From the NCBI GenBank assembly GCA_964017185.1, contig OZ024871.1, positions 10,966,214 to 11,030,213 of the forward strand: a stretch of DNA of 64,000 nucleotides. Direction: 5' to 3'. The notes beneath the pieces were generated by a model that ran no database searches, was not told the origin of the DNA, and was given only the letters and a program-made list of their open reading frames with translations. Below are positions 12,898 to 22,522 of this stretch, one piece after another (position 1 is the stretch's first letter; every line of letters begins with the position of its first letter). This DNA comes from Rugalucina vietnamica (Eukaryota; Mollusca; Bivalvia; Lucinida; Lucinidae). Position numbers and translations under genes: made by a program.

Positions 12898-13725
12898 AAA
12901 TAGTTACCACACCGGTTATCAAGAGACAATCAACGCGACTGAGAACAACCAACGCGACTGAAATCTTTCAGTGGCAAAATGCATGTCTGGAAAAACTTGC
13001 CTCCAATCAACTTAACTGATATGGACCGGCTGTACGAGACTTTAGCTAAATGTACTGGTTGTCATGGTTGTAGGTCGCATGTCTCACGCATCTCGTAAAT
13101 TCCATATTTCAAATACAATCTATTTATTGCTAAAGTCATTGCGCCATTACCTGCATTTATATTTTAGTTTTTGATTCAAAAATTGTTTCATAATGCTGGT
13201 CGGAAAATTGAATATTATTTAAAGATAACATCTTTTATCTCGGAAATAAAAATTCACATTTTTTCAGCGGTTTCATCGCTCCTCATAACTGCTTTATCAT
13301 TATGCATCTATCTCGTTCTAACAATAAATTTGATATTATAACTTAAGGACTGGATACGGGACAGCTCATTAGTTATCCTACTTTACACTGAGGGACACAT
13401 CATACATTTGGGCGCGGATATGCAGCCATACAGGTTCATCTGAGTATTTTCTGTGCCCACAAATAACGCGCAGCCCTAGAGAAAGACAGCGATTAACTAA
13501 CTACCATTTTGACCAACGTGATTTTTGCGCATGCTTGATTTGAGAAGGCGGAACTTGCCGAATTCTTACGAGGGGGCTCACATTTGAAATTAAAGGTTAA
13601 TGTAGTGCTGTGACAATACCGCTGAGATGTGGTCCAGTAACCATCAACAGAAAAGCTTTAGAACTGACAAACATTAAGCTTCTCCTATCTTGAAAACTTC
13701 AGATTTGAATATGTTTGTAGTATAT

Positions 13726-13959
13726 GAGCCGCCTCGTGGAAAAACCAACAATGTGGTTTCCGACCAGGTCTGACACAAACCGACCTGTACAAGCACAGAA
13801 AAGAGCTAGAAGCTTGAACTTTCGGATTTAAGTAGAAGAGGAATTGTACTATCGTAGTAGCGAAAACACAGGCGCTGATCAGCTTCGCGGTTACCGCGAA
13901 GCTGATCTGCGTCTTTGTTTTCGCCTATGCAGATTGTTGGTTTTCCCATGGGGCGGCTC
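13726..13959 (+). mobile_element. Fold-A MITE, copy 3
   Basis: Same orientation as copy 1, with target duplication ATAT at 13722-13725 and 13960-13963. Stem tip CGCGG-TTA-CCGCG. Right end is GGGGCGGCTC. Confidence 0.85.
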
Positions 13960-14086
13960 ATATCAAGGGACAAGATTTTAACAGGTCATTTGACCTACAT
14001 GACTGACAGGTTTGGTAAATGTATTCTCAATGGTGGGCTACACAAAGTTAGAATAACAGTCTATAGGAACTGATACATTCAAATTT

Positions 14087-14321
14087 GAGCCTGTGCGTGA
14101 GAAAGCCAACAATTTTGGTTCCGACAAAGGTCCGACACAAACCGGGTTGTACAGTCGTACAAGATGGCTAGAGGCTGGAAACTTTGGATTTAGAAAGTAG
14201 AGGAATTGTACTATCCGTGTAGAGAAAACAAAGGCGCTGACCAGCTTCGCAGTTACTGCGAAGCTGATCTGCGCCTTTGTTTTCGCCTATGCAGATCGTT
14301 GGTTTTCCCATGCGGCGGCTT
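14087..14321 (+). mobile_element. Fold-A MITE, copy 4
   Basis: Target duplication ATTT at 14083-14086 and 14322-14325. The left arm is a variant subtype (GAGCCTGTGCGTGAGAAAG) shared with copies 7 and 8, so at least two subfamilies exist. Stem tip CGCAG-TTA-CTGCG. Confidence 0.8.
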
Positions 14322-14414
14322 ATTTTAATATCCCAACCGAAAGACACCAGGCAGGAAAGAAGGAACAATGCAAGACGCCGCAAAAATGAGGCCCCACAGG
14401 GGGGGGGGGGGTCT

Positions 14415-14600
14415 TTGCTCCCTGCTCCCTGAAAGAAAAATGACCTTTCTCCCCAGCTCCCTAATTTTTTTTCCTCAGCCCCCTGCTCCCTAAAACCCCA
14501 AAAAGTTATGCTTTCTCCCCAAATCCCTGAAAATGACCCTTCTCCCCAAATCCCTGAAAATAAATAGCCCTTCTCCCTGAATCCCCAAAACCCCTGGGAG
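14415..14600 (+). repeat. degenerate minisatellite, C-rich
   Basis: Imperfect tandem repeats of about 20-28 bp built on CTTCTCCCCAAATCCCTGAA and related CAGCTCCCTAA blocks, next to a G run at 14399-14410. It creates an artefactual repetitive open frame on the minus strand (Phe-Arg-Glu-Gly-Tyr-like units), which I do not regard as a gene. Confidence 0.6.
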
Positions 14601-14616
14601 GGCCTCAAAATTGAAC

Positions 14617-14705
14617 AACACAAGAGCAAGATGGCCAGCTCTTTCCCTGCGACGTAGCCATCCGGCTATCATCAACCAAAACCAACAACAGAGAGAAAGA
14701 AGAAC
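14617..14705 (+). repeat. dispersed repeat D, copy 2
   Basis: Second copy of the short block at 9317-9415: AGAGCAAGATGGCCAGCTCT, then GTAGCCATCCGG, then an AACCAACAACAGAGAGA tail. Directly follows the C-rich minisatellite. Confidence 0.5.
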
Positions 14706-15690
14706 AAACATGCTACATAAATCACTACAGAACCGCACTGGCATGGTCAGTAAAGACATTACGTCTGGGCTTCAATCGATTTTTCGAGGCCCAAATCCCC
14801 GCCCTTAGTCTGATGTGATTTAAAAACAAGAATTTGTTTGGTTGTAATAGAAGTTTTCTACCATACCAGTAATGACGTCACTGCGTACGTTGTATTTATT
14901 AACTAGCAATACAGAGGGTGAAACTTCAGAATATGAAATATAGATAGTATTGTTTGCCTTACAAATACAATGTACGTCTTACAATAAAGAGTCGTTAGAT
15001 TTAAATACAATGTACGGCAATTGTTTCTTCATTTGCATTTCAAGCGTTCGGTTGTAGGAACCTTTTGTCTGAATTTAATTTGCTTGGTAAGCATGATAAT
15101 GTAAGAAATGCTAGCTAGTTCAAACTTATTTACGATCGTCATGCACCAGCATAACACTGGGGCAGCAAATGTGACAGAAACTTTATTAAATTAAATTCCA
15201 AATACGCCCTATTAAACTCTGTCTATTGATGGTACATAAAGTACTGTATTATGATTACGGTAATATGCTGTTAACTATAATATTTTATCAAACATCAAAT
15301 AGATACTTATCTTCGGCGTGTTAAATTTCGATCACACAATTATTTCCAATGACTAAAGAGTTTTATATAAAATGTTAATCAAGGCATGACTTTATGTTTT
15401 GGATACTATTTTGCAGTAAGTAATAGCCCAATTTCACAATAGCAGGAATTTTTGAAGTGGGTTTCTTTCATGCCAATGGGTCATATAAGATCATATAAGT
15501 TTCTCATATAAATACATTCTTTGAAAGTCTATTATGGCTTCAAATGGCAATGTTTAAAGATGAATTAGTAATGAGAATAACTTTTAATCGGGGTTTGGGA
15601 TGTCTGAGCATAGTCATCAATAATAAGTCACTTTCAGCTGCGATATTCATTCATACATGTAGGTTCTAAAAGATAGGAGTTTCTATAAAT

Positions 15691-15924
15691 GAGCCGCCTC
15701 GTGGGAAAACCAACAATGTGGTTTCCGAACAGGTCCGACACAAACCGGGCTATTCAGTCACAGAAGCAGGCTAGAAGCTTGAAATTTGGGAGTTAAGTAG
15801 AAGAGGAATTGTACTATCCGAGTAGCGAAAATAAAGGCGCTGATCAGCTTCGCGGCTACCGCGAAGCTGATCTGCGCCTTTGTTTTCGCCTATGCAGATT
15901 GTTGGTTTTCTCATGGGGCGGCTC
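15691..15924 (+). mobile_element. Fold-A MITE, copy 5
   Basis: Target duplication AAAT at 15687-15690 and 15925-15928. Stem tip CGCGG-CTA-CCGCG: the loop has changed (TTA to CTA) while the adjoining pair is still complementary. Confidence 0.85.
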
Positions 15925-15928
15925 AAAT

Positions 15929-17132
15929 CTCTAATAAATTTCGGCAGCGACTTGCCAAAAGTGCATTCTTCTAGAATTCAATTAAATCGATTCCTAATTC
16001 CTAGCCTTTTTCAACCTTACTTTCTAGAATATGGGCTATTGCACTGAAATAATAAGGATGCACCGTCTACCGTCTGCTGCTGACTTTTGTCACCGCAGCA
16101 AATACTACCTGCTGAATTCTTGGCTGCCGCTCGTTTTTTAATCTTCACTGAGCCGGCTAATGGAAAATGCAATATAGAAACCAGTACGCGCCCGTGCGCC
16201 CGTCTTTGAAAGATTTGGTTCACTTGTTGTTTAAAGCAGATGAGAATGAAGAACGTTATAAGCTGATTAAAATATTTGAAATTTCTGTTCAACAAGTGGC
16301 CATCTTGTATATTCATGAGGTTTTATGACGTCATTAAGTCCATACTAACTATGCATAAAATAATTATCATATTCAGTTATAATACTTTATGCTATTGACT
16401 GGCTGTCGATTCTGTACATATTTTACTACAGCAATTTTCAAGTTACTATTTTTTATTTACAATTTCTAATTAAATATTCAAAATGGCGACCGAAAGTTGA
16501 TATATTCCAAAATTATACGTGTACATCTCTTTTTTTTCTTTGACAGATCATTATACATGTTTTATTTTTAAAATTTCAAAATCAGTTTTTCTATATTATT
16601 TTCCTTAAACATCAAGAGGCTTTGAGGAAGCTTCTTCTATTTAAGCTTATGTTAACACCTAGTATTTTGGATGCATCACATATTTCAATAACACAAGAAT
16701 ACTTAACTGCATGGATGCAGAATACAGAAAAGTTGCAGTCGGAAGTTTATTGAACCAGGTTTTTACTGTAAAATAACGAGCTGAAATTACTTATTCTGGT
16801 TTAAAAGTTGGCAAGTGTCTGTCAAATTTGAAAATAATGACCAGAAATTTATGACAGAATATTGAATGTTTGTAAATTTCACTCTTCGTGAGTTTTACTA
16901 CATGTACCACCAATTTTATTTACTTTATAACAAATTTATGGCGCTACTATATGTGCGTAAGTTACATGTATGCCCATTCTTTCGTTCTCGAGAAATCGAC
17001 ACAGTTTAAATATTTTGTTTTCTATGTGACCACCCAGAAGAAATTTCAGTTCAGTGTTCAACAATACAATGAACCTAGCAGGAATCCCCTGTTAATATAC
17101 TCACTGCGGAAGCTGAGGGTGAGGTTATGGCC
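15929..17132. other. no gene recognised
   Basis: AT-rich, with only short open frames of no recognisable family. A somewhat GC-richer patch at 16060-16215 carries repeated CTGCTG/CCGTC blocks but no open frame I can defend. Confidence 0.45.
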
Positions 17133-17454
17133 ATGTAAAATCGGTTTAAGCCCGCCAGTAACTTTGTGTTACTGATCGTTCCAAGTCGATACTTCTGTGG
17201 TGGTTCTTTTTGTTTTATGTCTTGGTGTTTAAATTTTTTTTGTGCTATTGGCGCCTTATGTATGTTTTCATATTTTTAGTTAAGTTAAGGTAACTGAGTG
17301 GCCACCTATTGGGAAAATAGCTGCCCATTCGGCTTACGATTGTTTCATGGTATAAGTACATGATTGTTAGTTTGGTTTTTTCCCACCTCGGTTTTTGGAG
17401 TGGGAATCTTTTTCTGATTGCGCCTTTTCCTGATCTTTGCCTACTTGTACCTCA
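17133..17454 (-). repeat. dispersed repeat B, copy 2 (inverted)
   Basis: About 322 bp, reverse-oriented match to 4615-4926, ending in GCCTACTTGTACC. It abuts the TTAA target of the 687-bp MITE that follows. Confidence 0.7.
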
Positions 17455-17458
17455 TTAA

Positions 17459-18145
17459 AGCCAGATGTACGTAATTGAAGGCGCTCAAAGGAACGTGCGT
17501 ATCTAATGGTAGAAACGTCACTTTTACGCCGCATTCGTAACGTCAGTTTTCGCTCGAAACGTCATTTCTAGCGTCAGTTTACGTTCGGAATACGAAACTA
17601 TATACATACAATTATACAGAGGACTTCAGAAATGTAAAAAAAATGATAGTATTTATTATTTTTGCTAAAAATATAGATTGTGGACATTTTATCCCGAGAA
17701 AAACATCATTTATGCGGCAGTTAGCAATATTGAATACTAAATAGCATCGGAGATTTTGGCGCAAAATAAAACGTACTGAAATCAGCCGCGACTACCTCTC
17801 TTCGCACGCTTATAGCAGGAAAACGAATCCGGTAACTATGGACTTTCTCGTTGTCTATCTGTAGTTCAGGAATTTCTCTAATACATATCAGTTTTTTTAA
17901 AAATCCTACCGTGGATTTTTTAAATATATCTAGAAAACCAACAAAAAGGGGGTCTAAATATCGCATTTTACGTTGACGTCAATGTATTTTCGGTCTCAAA
18001 TTTGACGATTTTGAAGGCCGATATCTTGAAAACAAGCTCGGAACGGTATTGATTTCTTTGCATTTTCGTTTGTAGGACATCAAAACACACTCACATGCAA
18101 AAAATAAAAAAATTCTACCGTGATGTCAATTACGTACATCTGGCT
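17459..18145. mobile_element. 687-bp MITE with TTAA target duplication
   Basis: Terminal inverted repeats are AGCCAGATGTACGTAATTGA on the left and its exact complement TCAATTACGTACATCTGGCT on the right. They are flanked by TTAA at 17455-17458 and 18146-18149. Subterminal sequence has repeated AACGTCA-type motifs (GAAACGTCAC, TAACGTCAG, GAAACGTCAT, AGCGTCAG). No transposase frame. The TTAA target resembles piggyBac-type mobilisation, but the termini do not start with the usual CCC, so the superfamily is open. Confidence 0.75.
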
Positions 18146-18149
18146 TTAA

Positions 18150-20005
18150 ACATATGTGGCTAGAAAAAAAAATATCAGAAATCATATATTTGATGCAGTC
18201 TCCAGCTAAGTTATTTACCGACTGTCGCTATAAAGGTTCTTCCATCCCGTTTAATTAAACGAGTCAGACGTGTAAATGACAGTGTACACCGCATACCCGC
18301 GGAAAGAAGCTTTTATAATTTTGGTTTCAGTTCCGTTTTTAGAGAAACTCAGGTTGGTGCTATTTCTTGCTTTATTTATGTCTATGTCGAAAACGTAACG
18401 GGAATGAGACAGGGTACATCTAGGCCTATGGTTTAAAGAATTTTTTTTGTCTAATTATATATACTTTATAGCGTCAATGAAAAATTACCAGTAAATCAGG
18501 TTCATTTAACACATTCATTCTTATAAGACAATTGCCGATACTTCAGCATTCATTTTCATGGCATAGAATGCCATTCATCACTGATATTGAAAACGGTGCT
18601 CATCACAGCCGAAAAGATTATACGCAGTCCTTGACATAATGTTAGTAGCTTCCAATGAAATGTATGGGGAAACGCCAATTTTGGGTAGGTCCTCTATTCC
18701 GGCAAAATTTCAACCAATTTGGTGGCGTTTTCACTGCAGGTATTAGAGGCACGAGATAACATGCCGACTTAAGAAAATAAGGCTTTCTAGTTCTTAAAAT
18801 TTTCGAAAATCACAAATGGCACGTGTTGCACGTGCACCATGGTTCCTGGGCTAGTGGAACTGTTGAAAGTCTCTTAATCAATTTGCTGTTGACCAGAATC
18901 ATGAATGAAGCTAAATATGTTAAACAAATTCTATATTTAAAAAAAAAATATCGAAATTTTGGTGGTGGTAACTTTTCATTGACGCTGAGTATATACAGAT
19001 TACAGGCTTTATCCGAGTTTACATATTTTATTCTTCCTAAACATCTCTTGGGCAAGATTTTGGCTATGATCAAACTCGGTAGCATCTATGACATGCGTAT
19101 ATGGGTTACGACATTAAACACCAATATTGTGGTCTAAGAGTGGTGAGAATCGTATTTTATTCCATATTTTATCATACCAATAAAACGGTTATTCTATCAT
19201 GAGGAAATACATTTGGTTTCGAAAGAGCAGATTTTATCTATCTACTGGAACTAATGGCCATAGTTGTGGTTTAACCAGTACATCTTTGGTGTTGGTCTAT
19301 GTTTTTCTACTATTGCCCAACTGGAGGTAGGGAGAAGCCCATATGGTTTGCTACCACGGTGTTTTATATACACGGGTATGTAGCCTTTCAAAAACCTCTA
19401 ATACGCCAATTCTAATGGCCTATTTTATTCAGTCCAAGTGTCACACATACAAGAAGTACAGGCTGCGATAAAGCCGTCACCCAGTTCGGCCATGCTATCG
19501 AACACGACTTCCTTGACTTTAAACAGAAGACTTGCTTCACGTTTGTTATTACACAAGGAATAAAACATATCAAAGTATCCAGACACATGGCTGGATTCAG
19601 TGTCTGGAACAGCATTTGCTCTCTGCTGTATGATCATTTTGATGTTTTACCGAACATTGTAGATCGTTAAATTGTACATTCAGAGAAACTGTTTTACTAA
19701 TGATGCGTTGTTGCAACCAGAAATGTAACAATGTAACAATTGTTACATTTTGGGCAACAATGCGTCCCATAATGAACGTGCTAAAACAGTTCATTTGTCA
19801 TTAATGGAAAAATGAAAATCATAAGACATGAAATATATTTCAAAGAGATATATAAGATTTGTGAATGCATTTGAAATATCAGCTGCACTTGTGGGGTTGC
19901 GAGGAATTTGCCTTTTCGGCTAACCTCGTGACTGCGAAGAATGTCAGCTGGTCTGCTATGACCACGGTAGTTTTCTATCCATATCATAAGTATCCATTTT
20001 AAGGT
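18150..20005. other. no gene recognised
   Basis: Two overlapping open frames of about 90-104 codons lie on opposite strands near 18.8-19.1 kb. They match no family I know, look compositionally non-coding, and have no exon-like borders. Nothing else supportable. Confidence 0.45.
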
Positions 20006-20265
20006 AATGGGGCCTAAAAGAAAAGGATGGGCTGCTTGTGCCTCCTGGCAAAGCTTATAAACTGCTGACTGACCATCTGATTACTAGTTAACCGCTCTGG
20101 CATGAGCCTGCCCAGGAAAAGTGGTTCAAGTCAAACCTTCCATACGTACGCTTTTTAATTGTCATGGCGTCCTAATTTTGGGTAAAGGTCCCATAAAAAG
20201 GAGGCAACATCCCGACATGACCCTAGCTGTTGAGTCACTGGGACGTAAAGCATCAATTCAATCAC
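20006..20265 (+). repeat. SINE-like dispersed repeat C (plus copy)
   Basis: Blocks in order: GGGGCCTAAAAGAAAAGGAT, GGGCTGCTTGTGCC, CTGCCCAGGAAAAGTGG, and ACTGGGACGTAAAGCATCAA with an A/C-rich tail. A small internal deletion removes part of the middle compared with the 45.4-kb copy. Confidence 0.6.
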
Positions 20266-20328
20266 CAAACAAAAAACTTTATTTTGCCAATAACCCTTGT
20301 TCCTAAATTCTGTTCTAGGGCCTGACGC

Positions 20329-20400
20329 CTACACTGAAATATTTCCATTTCCCTACATTGAAATATTTCCATTTCCCTACATTGAAATATTTCCATTTCA
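20329..20400 (+). repeat. 3 x 24-bp tandem repeat
   Basis: Three head-to-tail units, CTACAYTGAAATATTTCC followed by ATTTCC, nearly identical and therefore recent. Non-coding. Confidence 0.8.
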
Positions 20401-20865
20401 ATGTTTTAGACAAATACTCGTACCTGTTCTTTGAATGCGTTTAACTTGGTCCAATGTGCTTAAAATATTGCCGGTTCAAATTTTATAATCAGCTCCCAAG
20501 TAAACAACTAAGGCTTATATATTACTAAAAGTTTAGTAGGGATGACTCCCATTTAAATATTATACACGAATATCTTGAAAGCCCACATCTTTCTAACCAG
20601 TCATCAGATTTGAATTTGGCTTTCACTGACCGACTTAGGATTGTATGGAGATCATTGTTAATCAAAAACATTTTTTTTCGATTTTTTTTATAAAAACGCA
20701 TTTTTGACAAAAATTACAATTTTTTGGTATTTTTAAAAATCTGTTCATCCCTTGGATATCAACCTTTACACTTTTACACGCAAAGCAACTGTTTCGTGGT
20801 GAAGTGTAAGGGAAAATGTGCACCCCTAGGCCCACCTTCTTTGTTTTGTTTGTTTGATTTGTGAT

Positions 20866-21000
20866 TTAGCGTCCCAGTCAACAGCAATGGTCATGCCGGG
20901 ACATTGTCTCCATTTTATGGGACTTCTATCCAGCAATAGGATGTCATGACATCCAAAATGATGTCATGACATCCAAAATGTGCTTCCATATACTTTTGGT
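20866..21000 (-). repeat. SINE-like repeat C fragment (minus)
   Basis: Tail half of repeat C: GCGTCCCAGTCAACAG, then CATGCCGGGACATTG and CATTTTATGGGACTTCT. It contains an internal 22-bp direct duplication of GATGTCATGACATCCAAAAT at about 20941-20980. Confidence 0.6.
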
Positions 21001-21042
21001 TTTGTGTTATGGAAAACTTAAGGGGTGCATGAGTTCGGACCC

Positions 21043-21209
21043 ATTTGTTGAAAAAATGAAGAGAATTAAAACTTTGAATTTTCTTTACATTGATAAAACT
21101 TTACTTGAAAATTTCTTTTCTTGAAACTTTTTGGCCTGAGAGCTGACAAGCTTTTGGACCAGAATTTGTTCAAGCTTCATTGACAGTGACATTGAACGGC
21201 TCTAGCAGG
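21043..21209 (+). repeat. 167-bp duplicated segment A, copy 1
   Basis: Reads identically, by eye, to 22356-22522. It starts ATTTGTTGAAAAAATG and ends GGCTCTAGCAGG. This copy lies directly in front of the LINE-A leader and may be part of the LINE-A 5' UTR. The second copy forms the left end of the inserted Ty3/gypsy fragment. No open frame of interest. Confidence 0.85.
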
Positions 21210-21332
21210 GCTGCAACGATCTGTCATAAAAGTTAAAGAATCTGAATAGTTTTTCTGGTTTGACCTTCCCCCACCCACTTTTTTCATATAGTGATTGAAG
21301 GTCTTTTTGTTTAATCATTTGAATTGGAACTC

Positions 21333-22361
21333 ATGGCTTCAGGTTTTGTCGGTCCAACTGTGGGGCGGTTGACTTGTCGGGGTGGAAAAGAGCTGGTATG
21401 TTGTTTCCATACACCGAAGTCTTGTCCGCTGCTCCTCAGGTTGGCTTTGTTGTTGGTTTTCGGGCTCTGTGTTTGGAAGTGGACAACATCAGGAGATATT
21501 TTAGATTCAAACCAGGACTGCAGTATAGGATTTGGAAAGTCAGTTGGTAGAATTGCTCAGAGCTTGGCTTTCACAAGGAAAATTGGTAACCGAAGAGGCT
21601 CCGAAGGATTACGCAGTTTCAATCCTTCAAAGGGAACAAACTTGTTGATTCTTATTATTTTGGCTGGAGATATCGAAATGAACCCAGGCCCCAGGTTCCA
21701 GTGCCGCACGTGCAAGAAGTATTGCAAGGCGGCCGAGAAAGCAGTTAAATGTGAAGATTGCGAGAAACGCTTCCATGCGGCTTGCGTAAATCTTGGTCCC
21801 GTTGAGTTACAAAAGATTGAGTCGGGTAATGATTCTTGGTATTGTTCAAACTGCAAAGCTGAGTGCAGCCTATGCAGTGGTGCTGTTTTGAATTCCCATA
21901 AGGCTGTCCAGTGTGACAAATGTGAAATGTGGGTGCACAATAACTGTTCTTTTATGTCAGACTCAGAGTATGAAACGATGCAAAACTCAAACTGTACATG
22001 GATTTGCCCAAAATGTGACTTTTTCAATTTCTCAGACTCTTTTTTCAATGAACAGTTTAACTTGGAAAGTGAAAATAGGTTTGACCTCCTTGCAAAAGGT
22101 CATGAAACCAAGTCCACTGAAACCTTGACTAGCAAAAACAGTTTTATTAGTGGTCTGAAATTTTCCAGTATCAACATAAACAGTATAAGAGGCAAAAAAC
22201 TTGAGTTGTTGGCCTTCATTGATTTTCATCAATCTAAGATTTTGGCGATTCAGGAGACAAAAATTGACAATTCCATATTAACGTCCGAATTATTTCCGGA
22301 ATCCTTTCCATACAGCGTGTACAGAAAGGATAGAACCTTAAATGGTGGTGGTGTTATTTGT
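21333..22361 (+). pseudogene. LINE-A N-terminus: 2A peptide, twin PHD fingers, start of endonuclease
   Basis: Starts at the ATG at 21333; an in-frame TTG three codons earlier is less likely. A hydrophobic stretch (SCPLLLRLALLLVFGLCV) comes first. It is followed by LLILIILAGDIEMNPGP, whose DIEMNPGP (21669-21692) is a textbook 2A ribosome-skipping motif that would separate the N-terminal ~120 residues from the rest during translation. Two Cys4-His-Cys3 PHD-type zinc fingers follow directly (about codons 125-178 and 179-232 from the ATG; key parts CRTC, CEDC, HAAC, WYCSNC and CSLC, CDKC, HNNC, WICPKC). The last part opens an APE-type endonuclease (ININSIRGK, LAIQETKID). The frame is cut at GGGVIC by the LTR-element insertion and resumes at 25602. 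The 2A-before-PHD arrangement has been described in non-LTR elements of other invertebrates. Confidence 0.9.
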
Positions 22362-22522
22362 TGAAAAAATGAAGAGAATTAAAACTTTGAATTTTCTTTA
22401 CATTGATAAAACTTTACTTGAAAATTTCTTTTCTTGAAACTTTTTGGCCTGAGAGCTGACAAGCTTTTGGACCAGAATTTGTTCAAGCTTCATTGACAGT
22501 GACATTGAACGGCTCTAGCAGG
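22356..22522 (+). repeat. 167-bp duplicated segment A, copy 2
   Basis: Same sequence as 21043-21209. Here it is fused on the left to the LINE-A endonuclease at ATTTG, and on the right to integrase coding sequence at ACTATTCCAAAAGC. At neither end is there an LTR or target duplication, so the left border of the insertion is not a normal integrase product. Confidence 0.85.

Noticed and set aside
14168-14629. 153-codon minus-strand frame with repeated Gly-Phe-Arg-Glu units
   Set aside because: Produced by the C-rich minisatellite plus a Fold-A copy; no domain or splice context.
18810-19137. Overlapping opposite-strand frames of 91 and 104 codons
   Set aside because: No known family, AT-biased composition, no exon-like borders, and mutual overlap suggests chance.
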